From: UBA9619 sp964630665
GTDB taxonomy: Bacteria; Pseudomonadota; Gammaproteobacteria; Arenicellales; UBA868
Assembly (NCBI GenBank): GCA_964630665.1
Contig: CAZVVN010000073.1
Location: 1 to 15,701, forward strand
Reading direction: 5' to 3'
Length of the DNA: 15,701 bases
Shown here: piece after piece, positions 7,183 through 14,606 of the stretch
How positions within the stretch are numbered: position 1 is the first letter of the stretch
How the letters are laid out: the number at the start of each line of letters is the position of its first letter
Translations under genes and position numbers: made by a program
Notes under the pieces: model-generated
What the model saw: only the letters and a program-made list of their open reading frames with translations
What the model was told of the DNA's origin: nothing
Databases searched by the model: none

Positions 7183-7216
7183 AAAGAAAACCGCGCCAAT
7201 GCGCGGTTTTCTTTTT
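7183..7216. terminator. bidirectional intrinsic terminator
   Basis: A perfect 14-bp stem (7183-7196 with 7201-7214) closes a 4-base CAAT loop. Its GC core (CCGCGC/GCGCGG) is flanked by A-rich and T-rich arms, giving a T-run on both strands. It lies 17 bases beyond the bactofilin stop on the minus strand and 20 bases beyond the plus-strand small gene, so it serves both. Confidence 0.9.
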
Positions 7217-7233
7217 GTAGCTTAGAGTGGCTA

Positions 7234-7755
7234 TCAGTTCCGTAATTGGGTTGTTTCCGCTTTTTCCCGACCCGGCCGGACCGGCCGCGTGGAGCTGGGC
7301 CGGAGCCGTGGTGCCGATGATCGATCCCCACCGATCGCAAGCTTGTCGACAGCCATGTCGACCGAGCCCTTGAACTGACAGCCGTCCTCAAGCACCACTC
7401 GAGGTGCCCGGATGTCTCCGTTAACCTGACCGCTTGGACTGATCGATACCTGTTCACTGGCTCTGAGTTCGCCTTTGACTTCACCGTCGACACGAATTAC
7501 GCGGGCATTGATATTTGCCGTAACCCGACCGTTCTTACTGACAATGAGATGGTTTTCTTTGAAATTGACCGTACCCTCGATGGTCCCGTCGACAATCAGG
7601 TCCTCCTCGCCGGCGACGTCGCCGTGTATCACGATAGACGGGCCGATCTTAGCCGCCTTCTTGCTGGCGCCTGTGTCCTTTCCGACCGCGGGTGCGGCTT
7701 TGCTGGCCGTCGTTTCGCCCGGTTTCGGCGTTTCGCTTGTCTCGCTTTGGCTCAT
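7234..7755 (-). CDS. bactofilin (polymer-forming cytoskeletal protein)
   Basis: A 173-residue bactofilin. These proteins polymerise without nucleotide into filaments and act as scaffolds for cell shape, stalk or pole structures and cell-wall enzymes. Residues 1-~38 form a low-complexity Ser/Thr/Ala/Lys tail. The core beta-helix domain spans ~38-145 and shows the repeating short-strand pattern (SIVIHGDVAGEEDLIVDG, GTIEGTV, GEVKGELRA, GQVNGDIRA). The C-terminus (~146-173) is Arg/Pro-rich. The length is normal. The ribosome site AGGA lies ~7 bases before the ATG, and a strong terminator follows, so this can be transcribed alone. A run of seven G on the plus strand (C on the transcribed strand) sits ~75 bases upstream. 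MltG, also encoded in this window, is a possible functional neighbour, since some bactofilins position cell-wall enzymes; that is inference. Confidence 0.93.
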   Translation of the reverse strand: MSQSETSETPKPGETTASKAAPAVGKDTGASKKAAKIGPSIVIHGDVAGEEDLIVDGTIEGTVNFKENHLIVSKNGRVTANINARVIRVDGEVKGELRASEQVSISPSGQVNGDIRAPRVVLEDGCQFKGSVDMAVDKLAIGGDRSSAPRLRPSSTRPVRPGREKAETTQLRN

Positions 7756-7913
7756 GATTAATCCTGTTTTTTCAGTGTCCCGGCGACTCCAGGCCGCCGT
7801 TGGAACATTAAGATATAAAACTCAAAAGGGGGGGAGGGATTGTCCACGACTACCGAACCGTCGTCAATTGCGGGAGTGCTGGCCTGGGTTTCTGATCACG
7901 CATGACATTTAAC

Positions 7914-7927
7914 ATAATATACATTAT
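7914..7927. promoter_or_regulatory. AT-rich palindrome upstream of the bactofilin gene
   Basis: ATAAT-ATAC-ATTAT forms a perfect inverted repeat. On the minus strand it includes an exact TATAAT hexamer (7928-7923) pointing toward the bactofilin gene, but I see no good -35 at the right distance. It could be a promoter or an operator. Confidence 0.3.
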
Positions 7928-7952
7928 ACGAATAACGGGTATACACCGCTCA

Positions 7953-8738
7953 TCAGTAGGCCCGCTTTGCCTGTGGGAACAGGGTGAAAAAGTTCTCGGT
8001 GGTCTGATAGGCCAGATCTTCCAGGCTCTCCCCCCGCAACTCGGCCAGGAATGTTGCCGTGTGCCGAACAAAAGCGGGCTCATTGGTTTTACCTCGGTTT
8101 GGTACGGGTGCCAGGTACGGAGCATCCGTTTCGATCAGCAATCGATCACCAGGGACCTTCAGCGCAACTTCTCGGACTGAATCTGCGCTGGCGAATGTGA
8201 CGATGCCGGAAAAGGAAATATAGAACCCCAGATCAAGCGCCTGCCTCGCTATTCTCCAATCTTCGGAGAAACAGTGCATTACCCCTCCGGCGTCCGTTGC
8301 TCCTTCCTCGGACAAGATGGACATCGTGTCGTCGCCGGCATCCCTGCAGTGAACCACCAACGGCCTGGACACCTTCCGGGCCACGCGGATATGCCGCCTG
8401 AAGCGTTCCCGCTGCCAGTTCAATGTGCCGCTGGAGCGAAAATAATCCAGGCCTGTTTCACCGAGAGCCACCACACCGACCTCATCCGCCTGCTTGGCCA
8501 GGACCTCTTCGTCTACCTCGAGTTCGTCTGGAATCGTGTGGTTTGGATGGACACCGGCACTGGCGAAGATGTTTTTGTTCTCAGCAACGATCCGGAGTAT
8601 CCCCGGTAAATCCTCCAGGTTTACTGCCACACAGAGCATGTACTGGACCTCGGCGCGTGCTGCCCTGGCCAGAATAGCGGGCAACTCCTCAGAGAGGATC
8701 TCAAAATCTAGGTGGCAGTGAGAATCAACCAGAATCAC
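7953..8738 (-). CDS. tatD: TatD-family metal-dependent hydrolase / deoxyribonuclease
   Basis: A 261-residue TIM-barrel enzyme of the TatD family, whose members act as metal-dependent DNases or phosphoesterases in the cytosol. Metal ligands are visible: HCH at residues 7-9 (SHCHLD), Glu94 in GETGLDY, His130 (VVHCRD), His155 (MHCFSED) and Asp205 (IETDAPYLAP). The ending NEPAFVR...TTENFFTLFP is typical. This position, at the end of the holB-pilZ string, corresponds to E. coli ycfH, so ycfH/tatD-like naming is by family only. The start is GTG at 8738; no ATG is available upstream in frame. There is no visible ribosome site, and a 7-bp hairpin sits just before the start, suggesting low or coupled translation. 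Confidence 0.93.
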   Translation of the reverse strand: MILVDSHCHLDFEILSEELPAILARAARAEVQYMLCVAVNLEDLPGILRIVAENKNIFASAGVHPNHTIPDELEVDEEVLAKQADEVGVVALGETGLDYFRSSGTLNWQRERFRRHIRVARKVSRPLVVHCRDAGDDTMSILSEEGATDAGGVMHCFSEDWRIARQALDLGFYISFSGIVTFASADSVREVALKVPGDRLLIETDAPYLAPVPNRGKTNEPAFVRHTATFLAELRGESLEDLAYQTTENFFTLFPQAKRAY

Positions 8739-8745
8739 GTGTCTA

Positions 8746-8769
8746 TTGGGCCAGGAGCCCCGGGCCCAA
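8746..8769 (-). promoter_or_regulatory. hairpin just upstream of the tatD GTG start
   Basis: TTGGGCC and GGCCCAA form a perfect 7-bp stem with a 10-base loop in the 44-base gap between pilZ and tatD. It ends 7 bases before the GTG start, where a ribosome site would normally lie. It could restrain tatD translation or be a partial transcript end; it has no T-run. Confidence 0.35.
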
Positions 8770-8782
8770 CCATCCGTACAGG

Positions 8783-9172
8783 CTAGAGTGTGTGCGTTGG
8801 ACGTTGGGGCTGGGGGAAATCAGCAAGCTCGCCTTGTACGTATTCTTTCAGTTTAACCCCTTCACTGCCTTGTAGGTGTATGCCTACCCCGGCCGTCCGA
8901 CTTGCCTGCGCTCCAGGTGGTGTGGTCCAGGAAACGATCCCTGCTACCGCAAACTGTGCGTCTTCCAGCAGTTTCAGGATCAGGAATACCTCATCACCAA
9001 CCAAATACCGGTTCTCAGTCGGCACAAAGATACCGCCGTTCTTGAGAAATGGCATGAAGGCCGAATGGAGCGTTTTTTTGTCCTTTATAGAGACTGACAA
9101 CACTTTGGGCCTGACAACCTTGACGTCGTCCGGTACCTGCGCAACATCATCGCTTAATTCAAGCTCTGCCAT
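8783..9172 (-). CDS. pilZ: type IV pilus assembly protein PilZ
   Basis: A 129-residue cytosolic PilZ-domain protein very similar in layout to Pseudomonas aeruginosa PilZ. Shared features are SIKDKKTLHSAFMPFLKNGG, FVPT, GDEVF, the VAGIVSW-TTPPGAQ stretch, TAGVGIHL, and a C-terminus ending RPTHT. In Pseudomonas and Xanthomonas this protein is needed for type IV pilus formation and works with the pilus ATPase PilB and FimX. The RxxxR half of the c-di-GMP motif is absent, as in those orthologues, so it probably does not bind c-di-GMP itself. The ATG lies 3 bases after the holB stop (TAGAACATG), so translation is coupled. This is the usual gammaproteobacterial position. It implies the organism carries type IV pili genes elsewhere. 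Confidence 0.94.
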   Translation of the reverse strand: MAELELSDDVAQVPDDVKVVRPKVLSVSIKDKKTLHSAFMPFLKNGGIFVPTENRYLVGDEVFLILKLLEDAQFAVAGIVSWTTPPGAQASRTAGVGIHLQGSEGVKLKEYVQGELADFPQPQRPTHTL

Positions 9173-9175
9173 GTT

Positions 9176-10222
9176 CTAACCCCCTTCGACCCCTGGTTGG
9201 GACAATCCACAGGCAATATCCTCCAGAAAGAGGCGCTCGTCAACTGCCCCACTGGGCCAGCGCAGATATTGGCCGATTTTGGTAAATAGCCGGTTACAGC
9301 CTCGTATGCCAAGGCCGACCCGCAGAGCGCTCGCCAAACGATCATTGGGCTCTTCACATCCCACTGAGATCCTGAGTGCTTTGACCAGTTGCTGCTGGAT
9401 CAGTCGCAACCCCAGCGGGCGCTCTATTTCCATCAGTCGCGAAACAATCAATTCGGGCCCCTCTCCACGGCTGACCAGGCCCGCCAGCTCGCTTGCGAAC
9501 GCAGCAAGTTTGTCTGGCGACCCCGACCTAAACATCTGCTGGACCTCAAAAGGGCCGAATCCACAAGTCAGTAGTGATCGAGCCAGATCTGAGTCGATTT
9601 CTTCACTGGCCTCAAGCCAAGCAGTGGAATCAGCCAATGATGGGTTTTGCAGTTTCAGCCTGGAACAGCGGCTTCGAACTGTCGCTGGTAGCGAGTGCAG
9701 TTCCGAGGTCAGTAGGAGAAAATAGGTGCCAGGCAATGGTTCTTCCAGGATTTTAAGCAGCGCATTTGCCGCATTAATATTCAGCGCATCTGCAGGAGAC
9801 AGCAGGCAGACCCTATTACCACCTCGAACAGAGGTCATCTGCAGTGCCCGGCTGACGCTGCGTACCTGTTCCACATTAATGATACTGCTGGGATTCGACT
9901 TAGCACTTTTCTTCTGGGGACTACCGGCACCGTAACGGTGAACATGATCTCCAAGAAACGATACTGCAGTCTCATTCGCTGCTTCAGTCGTGAGCACGTG
10001 CAGGTCCGGGTGGTGTCCACCATCATTCATGTTGCAGGACTTACAATCCTGACAGGGCCGGAGTTCATCGTCGGCCTCACAAAGCAGGAACTCCGCCAGT
10101 CGCGAGGCAAATCCAAGCTTCCCGGTGCCTCGGTTGGCAACAATCAGAATCGCCTGAGGAAGCAGGTGCATTTTCTGCCGTACAATCCGCCACTGGGGCG
10201 CATGCCACGGATATTTATCCAT
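9176..10222 (-). CDS. holB: DNA polymerase III delta' subunit
   Basis: The delta' subunit of the clamp loader (tau/gamma-delta-delta'), which opens the beta clamp for loading on DNA. The AAA+ domain has an imperfect P-loop (NRGTGKLG), as in E. coli, where delta' does not hydrolyse ATP. The zinc module is C-x8-C-x2-C-x2-C (Cys 48, 57, 60, 63). The block ALLKILEEP and the SRC arginine-finger motif (ATVRSRCSRL) are clear. The start is set at 10222 (MDKYPWHAPQW, matching the family start), giving 348 residues and an 8-base overlap with tmk. A start at 10243 would add seven residues and overlap more. The C-terminus (~175-348) is poorly conserved, as usual. It sits between tmk and pilZ as in related genomes. 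Confidence 0.95.
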   Translation of the reverse strand: MDKYPWHAPQWRIVRQKMHLLPQAILIVANRGTGKLGFASRLAEFLLCEADDELRPCQDCKSCNMNDGGHHPDLHVLTTEAANETAVSFLGDHVHRYGAGSPQKKSAKSNPSSIINVEQVRSVSRALQMTSVRGGNRVCLLSPADALNINAANALLKILEEPLPGTYFLLLTSELHSLPATVRSRCSRLKLQNPSLADSTAWLEASEEIDSDLARSLLTCGFGPFEVQQMFRSGSPDKLAAFASELAGLVSRGEGPELIVSRLMEIERPLGLRLIQQQLVKALRISVGCEEPNDRLASALRVGLGIRGCNRLFTKIGQYLRWPSGAVDERLFLEDIACGLSQPGVEGG

Positions 10223-10880
10223 CGCCGGATCGTCTGGTTTCAAGATCAGTCACGATCTGACGGATCTCCTTCTGAATCGCCGCGATTGAACCCAAACCAT
10301 CGATCAGGCTAATGCGCAGGGGTTCTGCCAGTTGGCGGTCGAGATAGGCTTGTCGGACGCGTTGCTTGAAAGCCAGGTCAAGCATCTCGATCCGATCATA
10401 GGACTTTCCCCTGCCGCAAGTCCGTTCAGCGCTCGTTTCAGCGGGGACATCCAATAACAATGTGCAGTCCGGTCTTAAATCGTCCTGAACCATGGACTCC
10501 AGTTTTTCTATGATGGATAGCTGTATGCCCCGCCCTCCTCCCTGATAGGCGAAAGTGGCATCTGTAAAGCGGTCACACAACACCCAGTGACCTTTCTGTA
10601 ATGCGGGTTGTATCACCTGCGCAATATGCTGAGCGCGTGCGGCAAACAGCAGTAGGAGTTCAGCATTGTCACAGACCGAGTGAGCATTGTGCAGAATGAT
10701 CTCGCGAAGAGACTCACCAATCTCGGTCCCACCGGGTTCGCGGGTTTCACAGATATCCAGGCCACGGGACCGCAGGTCCTCTGCAAGCAAGCCCAACTGA
10801 GTAGACTTTCCAGATCCATCTATCCCTTCCATTGTGACGAACAGTCCCCGGCCAACCTTATTGGCGGATTCTTTTGTCAT
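10215..10880 (-). CDS. tmk: thymidylate kinase
   Basis: A 221-residue enzyme that phosphorylates dTMP to dTDP, an essential step to dTTP. The P-loop is EGIDGSGKST (residues 18-27). The dTMP-binding segment ETREPGGTEIGESLRE includes the family's REPGG. DRF at 103-105 is the DR-F/Y motif, and the LID region (~151-163, AERTCGRGKSYDR) carries the Arg residues of the E. coli-type enzyme. The length is typical for the family. The ATG overlaps the mltG stop as ATGA, and its own end overlaps holB by 8 bases, so the three are translationally coupled. The annotation is secure. Confidence 0.96.
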   Translation of the reverse strand: MTKESANKVGRGLFVTMEGIDGSGKSTQLGLLAEDLRSRGLDICETREPGGTEIGESLREIILHNAHSVCDNAELLLLFAARAQHIAQVIQPALQKGHWVLCDRFTDATFAYQGGGRGIQLSIIEKLESMVQDDLRPDCTLLLDVPAETSAERTCGRGKSYDRIEMLDLAFKQRVRQAYLDRQLAEPLRISLIDGLGSIAAIQKEIRQIVTDLETRRSGDG

Positions 10881-11893
10881 TTACCTTTCTGGAAGCGCCG
10901 AACCGCGGTCATGTGTTCTTTGAGGGTTTTGGAGAATTTATGGGTCCCATTCCCCTTTGACACGAAGTAGTACTCCTCGTGGCGGATTGGATGAACCGCC
11001 GCCAGCAGTGAATCCCAGCCAGGGCAGCTAATCGGCGTGGGTGGCAGTCCTTTCCGCCGGTAAGTATTGTACGGCGTGTCTTCAGCCAGATGGGCTCGGG
11101 TCAGATCTCCGTGGTACTTGAGTCCGGTTCCGTAGATTACCGTCGGGTCTGTCTGCAGCCTCATGTTCTTTCGCAGGCGATTAACAAGAACGCCCCCTAT
11201 TCTGGCTTTTTCCTGATGATTTCCGGCTTCCTTCTCAATGATAGACGCCAGGATCAAGGCATCGTAAGGCCCCCCGAGTGGCAGTGGCCTGTGTCGTTTC
11301 GCCCAAGCCTGGTCCAGCTTCAGCATCATTCTCCGGTGCGCTCTTTGTAAAAGGCTCAGCGTACTGTTACCGCTCGTATAGTAATACGTATCCGGGAAAA
11401 ACAGGCCCTCCGGAGAATCCTCACTGATGCCAAGCAGAGACATGATTTTATCGCTCGTGTGATCGTCAGGCAGCGGCTCAAGTTGCGGTGACCGATGCAG
11501 GAGCTCCAGCATGCCACTGAAGGTCACTCCCTCAGGAAAGGTAATGGTGTATCGAACAATATCGCCGCGTACCACTTTGTCCAGAATCTCGGCGGTGGTC
11601 GTTCGCTCTTCAAAAACATATTCCCCGGCTTTCAAGCGCCCGGATATTCCTTTCAAGTATCCCCATAACAGCACAGGCAACTCACCGTTGGAGCCACCCA
11701 TTCGATCGACCTCGACTGCAAAGTCGCGAAAAGTACTCCCGGCGGCCAGATGAAGGCTGACGTGTCTTAATTGAAATGGGGTGTGTACCGAGCGATGTAA
11801 TAGATACCCCGCGAGAGCGAGCAACCCGATCATAATCATCAATACGGCAAACGTACTGCGATAAAGCCCGCCTCGTTTTGGATTGACCGGCAC
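10877..11893 (-). CDS. mltG: endolytic murein transglycosylase MltG
   Basis: A 338-residue inner-membrane protein (YceG family) that cleaves nascent peptidoglycan strands to set glycan chain length. A short cytoplasmic tail is followed by a membrane helix at ~13-31 and a periplasmic domain. The catalytic Glu220 lies in ASIIEKEAG, matching Glu218 of E. coli. Other family parts are NTYRRKGLPPTPI and a C-terminal HEEYYFVSKGNGTHKFSKTL. The start is GTG at 11893, immediately preceded in frame by a TGA, so no longer form is possible. It overlaps tmk by 4 bases. The pabC gene that often sits between fabF and mltG is absent; only 70 bases separate them. Confidence 0.95.
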   Translation of the reverse strand: MPVNPKRGGLYRSTFAVLMIMIGLLALAGYLLHRSVHTPFQLRHVSLHLAAGSTFRDFAVEVDRMGGSNGELPVLLWGYLKGISGRLKAGEYVFEERTTTAEILDKVVRGDIVRYTITFPEGVTFSGMLELLHRSPQLEPLPDDHTSDKIMSLLGISEDSPEGLFFPDTYYYTSGNSTLSLLQRAHRRMMLKLDQAWAKRHRPLPLGGPYDALILASIIEKEAGNHQEKARIGGVLVNRLRKNMRLQTDPTVIYGTGLKYHGDLTRAHLAEDTPYNTYRRKGLPPTPISCPGWDSLLAAVHPIRHEEYYFVSKGNGTHKFSKTLKEHMTAVRRFQKGK

Positions 11894-11963
11894 TCAGTAG
11901 CGAATCCCGGTCAGCGCGGCGCAGTGTAACAAAGACCCACCGGCCGATAGTCTTTGGTCCACC

Positions 11964-13214
11964 TTACCCGTGGCCGTCGAATCGACTGAAAACAAGTGTT
12001 CCGTTAGTCCCGCCGAAGCCGAAGGAATTCGATAGTGCGATCCTGACGTTCGCTTCCCGGGCGACTCCTGGCACATAGTCCAGATCACATTCCGGGTCCG
12101 GCTCATCAAGGTTAATAGTTGGTGGCAATACCTGCTCATGCAATGACATTACAGTGGCCACCGCCTCGACCCCACCTGCAGCACCCAGCAGGTGTCCGAT
12201 CATGGACTTATTGGAACTGATCATCAGGTCATAGGCGTGCGCACCGAAAGTCCGTTTCACTGCTAAAGTCTCTCCCAGGTCACCCTGTGGCGTGGATGTC
12301 CCATGGGCATTTAGATAGTCGACCTCAGTCGTCTCGATGCCGCCGTCGCGAAGAGCATTCTCCATGCAACGGGATGCCCCTTCGCCCCCTGCCGAGGGCT
12401 GGGTGATGTGATGCGCATCGCCGCTCATCCCAAAGCCGGAGAACTCGGCGAGAATTATTGCGCCACGCCGTTTGGCTGACTCCATCTCCTCCAGAACTAG
12501 CACTCCCGCGCCTTCCCCGAGTACAAAGCCGTCGCGCCCGGCGTCCCATGGTCGACTGGCTTGTTCTGGGGCATCATTACGCCGGCTTAACGCCCGTGCT
12601 GCGCCAAAACCGGTCATTGAGGTCGGCGTAACGGCCGCCTCGGTTCCGCCGGCAATCATCACGTCACAGTCGCCGTACTGGATCAGTCGCGCCGCCATGC
12701 CGATACAGTGTGTGCCAGTCGTACAGGCCGTTACGATCGAGAGATTCGGACCCCGGGCACCGGTCATGATCGATAAATTCCCCGATACCATGTTAATTAT
12801 GCTGCTCGGAATATAGAACGGTGAGACACGCTTGTGGCCTTTCTCGGCATAGGTCAGAGTTGTCGCCTCAATCGTTTCGAGACCACCGATCCCGGCGCCC
12901 ACCAGGACCCCCACCCGATCCGGGTCCACTGCCTCGATGTCCACGCCGGCGGCCTCAAAGGATTCCAGACCCGCTACTACTCCCATCTGCACAAACCGAT
13001 CCATTTTTCGCAGGTCCTTTGATGAAAGATAGACCAAAGGATCAAATCCACTCGCTTCTCCCGCGATTGATGACGGCAATTGGCTGGCGTCAAATCGAGT
13101 GACCGACGAGATTCCTGACTTGCCGCTGACCAGGGCTTCCCAGGTCTGCGGAGCATTGAGCCCAACAGGTGAAACGCAACCGACGCCGGTTATGGCGACT
13201 CGCCTCTTACTCAC
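11964..13214 (-). CDS. fabF: 3-oxoacyl-[acyl-carrier-protein] synthase II
   Basis: A 416-residue condensing enzyme that extends acyl-ACP with malonyl-ACP in type II fatty-acid synthesis and, in gammaproteobacteria, drives the palmitoleate to cis-vaccenate elongation. The catalytic triad is Cys164 (VTACTTGTH), His304 (LNAHGTSTP) and His341 (SMIGHLLGAAGG). The GFGGTN glycine-rich end and an N-terminal RRVAITGVG complete the thiolase fold. The length matches the family. The start is GTG at 13214, 70 bases after acpP, with no strong ribosome site and an attenuator-like hairpin immediately upstream; both would lower its yield relative to AcpP. It is probably the elongating synthase for the ACP-based pathway. 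No fabB or fabH is visible in the window. Confidence 0.96.
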   Translation of the reverse strand: MSKRRVAITGVGCVSPVGLNAPQTWEALVSGKSGISSVTRFDASQLPSSIAGEASGFDPLVYLSSKDLRKMDRFVQMGVVAGLESFEAAGVDIEAVDPDRVGVLVGAGIGGLETIEATTLTYAEKGHKRVSPFYIPSSIINMVSGNLSIMTGARGPNLSIVTACTTGTHCIGMAARLIQYGDCDVMIAGGTEAAVTPTSMTGFGAARALSRRNDAPEQASRPWDAGRDGFVLGEGAGVLVLEEMESAKRRGAIILAEFSGFGMSGDAHHITQPSAGGEGASRCMENALRDGGIETTEVDYLNAHGTSTPQGDLGETLAVKRTFGAHAYDLMISSNKSMIGHLLGAAGGVEAVATVMSLHEQVLPPTINLDEPDPECDLDYVPGVAREANVRIALSNSFGFGGTNGTLVFSRFDGHG

Positions 13215-13229
13215 TATCGTTCTACAGAG

Positions 13230-13263
13230 AAAAGCCGCCGTTTGAAATCAATACGGCGGCTTT
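13230..13263 (-). terminator. attenuator-like hairpin between acpP and fabF
   Basis: An 11-bp perfect stem (13253-13263 with 13231-13241; GC-rich core GCCGCC/GGCGGC) with an 11-base loop lies 21 bases after the acpP stop. On the transcribed strand it is followed by TTTTCTCT, a weak U-tract. It is probably a leaky terminator that lets a short acpP transcript dominate, with some readthrough into fabF. Confidence 0.6.
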
Positions 13264-13284
13264 GGGTAGATTGGTAGGCAGCGG

Positions 13285-13524
13285 TCACCCGCTTGAATTA
13301 GCCTGGATAAACTGGATCGCCTGCTTCACGGTGGTAATTTTCTCAGCCTCGTCATCGGGGATTTCAGCGTCGAACTCTTCTTCCAGGGCCATGACCAGTT
13401 CTACGGTGTCCAGCGAGTCGGCACCGAGGTCATCGACAAAGGAGGCGTCCGGTGTAACTTGGTCATCGGCGACACCCAACTGCTCTATTACAATTTTCTT
13501 GACGCGCTCTTCTATGGTGCTCAT
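13285..13524 (-). CDS. acpP: acyl carrier protein
   Basis: A 79-residue acidic four-helix protein that carries fatty-acid intermediates as thioesters on a 4'-phosphopantetheine arm. The attachment site is Ser37 in GADSLDTVELVMALEEEF, the canonical type II motif. Length and charge are typical. The ribosome site GGAGG lies 11 bases before the ATG, the strongest in the block, in line with the very high level of this protein in cells. A 232-base gap upstream holds its likely promoter, and the hairpin at 13230-13263 follows it, so acpP can be made as a separate short transcript. Confidence 0.97.
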   Translation of the reverse strand: MSTIEERVKKIVIEQLGVADDQVTPDASFVDDLGADSLDTVELVMALEEEFDAEIPDDEAEKITTVKQAIQFIQANSSG

Positions 13525-13681
13525 TAGCAGTTAAACCTCCAGAAAAATTAATATCGGCCGCAGTGTCCGAACATGAGCCGCGGCCTAGGGCAACGAAAGG
13601 CATGTATCTCACGTGCGCGAATTAAACAATATTCCCTCCACGAAGTCCATTTGAATTCCAACCCGGGGGACTGTTGTCAGA

Positions 13682-13710
13682 ACAGAGCAAGATTCGGGCT
13701 ACGCTGTCAA
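13682..13710 (-). promoter_or_regulatory. possible acpP promoter
   Basis: On the minus strand a perfect -35 hexamer TTGACA (13710-13705) is followed after 17 bases by a weak -10 (TCTGTT, 13687-13682). It lies in the 232-base gap before acpP, about 160 bases upstream. The rest of this gap shows only a 6-bp inverted repeat GGCCGC/GCGGCC (13556-13585) in the leader. Confidence 0.25.
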
Positions 13711-13756
13711 GATTAGTCAGGAACTAAATAAGTAAGTTGCTGTATCTATTTGTTTT

Positions 13757-14494
13757 TCAAGAACTCATGTACATGCCACCATTGACATGAAAAACCTGCC
13801 CGGTAATGTACGACGCCGAATCAGAAACCAGAAAAGCGACCGCCGCAGCGACTTCCGCAGCCGAACCGAAACGCCCTAGCGGCACCGTCTCCAGCATGGC
13901 TTTGCGTACCTCGTCAGAAAGCTCTGCTGTCATATCCGTTTCGATGAAGCCTGGGGCAACCGCATTGACTGTAACGTTACGGCTGGCCACCTCGCGAGCA
14001 AGGGCCTTGGTGAAGCCAATCATGCCCGCCTTCGCGGCCGTGTAGTTACTCTGTCCGGGATTCCCGGTACTGCCGACCACCGAACCGATGTTCACAATCC
14101 GACCATATCTGGCTTTAGTCATCCCCCGCAAAAACGCTTTACTCAATCGATAAACCGATTTGAGATTGGTGTCCAGAATCTCGTCCCACTCCTGCTCCTT
14201 CATTCTAAGCAGAAGGTTGTCCCGGGTGATTCCCGCATTGTTCACAAGGATGGTGACCCGTCCATAGGTTTCTTCGGTCTCTTTGACCAGACGGATCACG
14301 GCATCATTGTCAGTCACATTCAGAACAGCGCCGCGACCGGGAATCTCCGCGTCAGTAAGATAATTACTGACATCATCGGCGCCGGCAGCTGTCGTTGCTG
14401 TGCCAATAACTGTGCATCCGTTTCTCCCAAGTTCCAGGCAGATTGCCCGCCCTATCCCCCTTGTGCCTCCTGTAACCAGGCAGACTTTACTCAT
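13757..14494 (-). CDS. fabG: 3-oxoacyl-[acyl-carrier-protein] reductase
   Basis: A 245-residue NADPH-dependent SDR that reduces beta-ketoacyl-ACP in each elongation round. The nucleotide motif TGGTRGIG is at residues 8-15. NNAGITRDNLL at ~85-95 is the FabG signature. The catalytic set is Asn110, Ser138, Tyr151 and Lys155 (SNYTAAKAG), and NVTVNAVAPGFIETDMT with the ending VNGGMYMS confirms FabG rather than a generic dehydrogenase. A strong ribosome site (GGAGG) lies 5 bases before the ATG. It is followed by 232 bases before acpP and preceded by only 112 bases after plsX, where fabH and fabD are usually found. Confidence 0.96.
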   Translation of the reverse strand: MSKVCLVTGGTRGIGRAICLELGRNGCTVIGTATTAAGADDVSNYLTDAEIPGRGAVLNVTDNDAVIRLVKETEETYGRVTILVNNAGITRDNLLLRMKEQEWDEILDTNLKSVYRLSKAFLRGMTKARYGRIVNIGSVVGSTGNPGQSNYTAAKAGMIGFTKALAREVASRNVTVNAVAPGFIETDMTAELSDEVRKAMLETVPLGRFGSAAEVAAAVAFLVSDSASYITGQVFHVNGGMYMSS

Positions 14495-14606
14495 CGAATC
14501 CTCCGGCTTAGGTGGTGCCTACGGGTTGTGGGGCTGAACAATGTAGGTCTAGTGAGGTTCCCGATAGGGACCACACTCCTCAATCTTGTTGCACATCTGA
14601 TCGGAG

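Noticed and set aside
7068..7493. 141-codon minus-strand frame overlapping bactofilin and the terminator
   Set aside because: It runs through the strong terminator and overlaps bactofilin out of frame; composition is Arg/Ser-rich and non-protein-like.
9279..9725. 148-codon plus-strand frame inside holB
   Set aside because: Shadow of the minus-strand delta' subunit; Ser/Arg-rich composition without domains.
11894..12139. 81-codon minus-strand frame across the fabF end, considered as a pabC remnant
   Set aside because: It lies out of frame within fabF and shows no pyridoxal-phosphate lyase motif.
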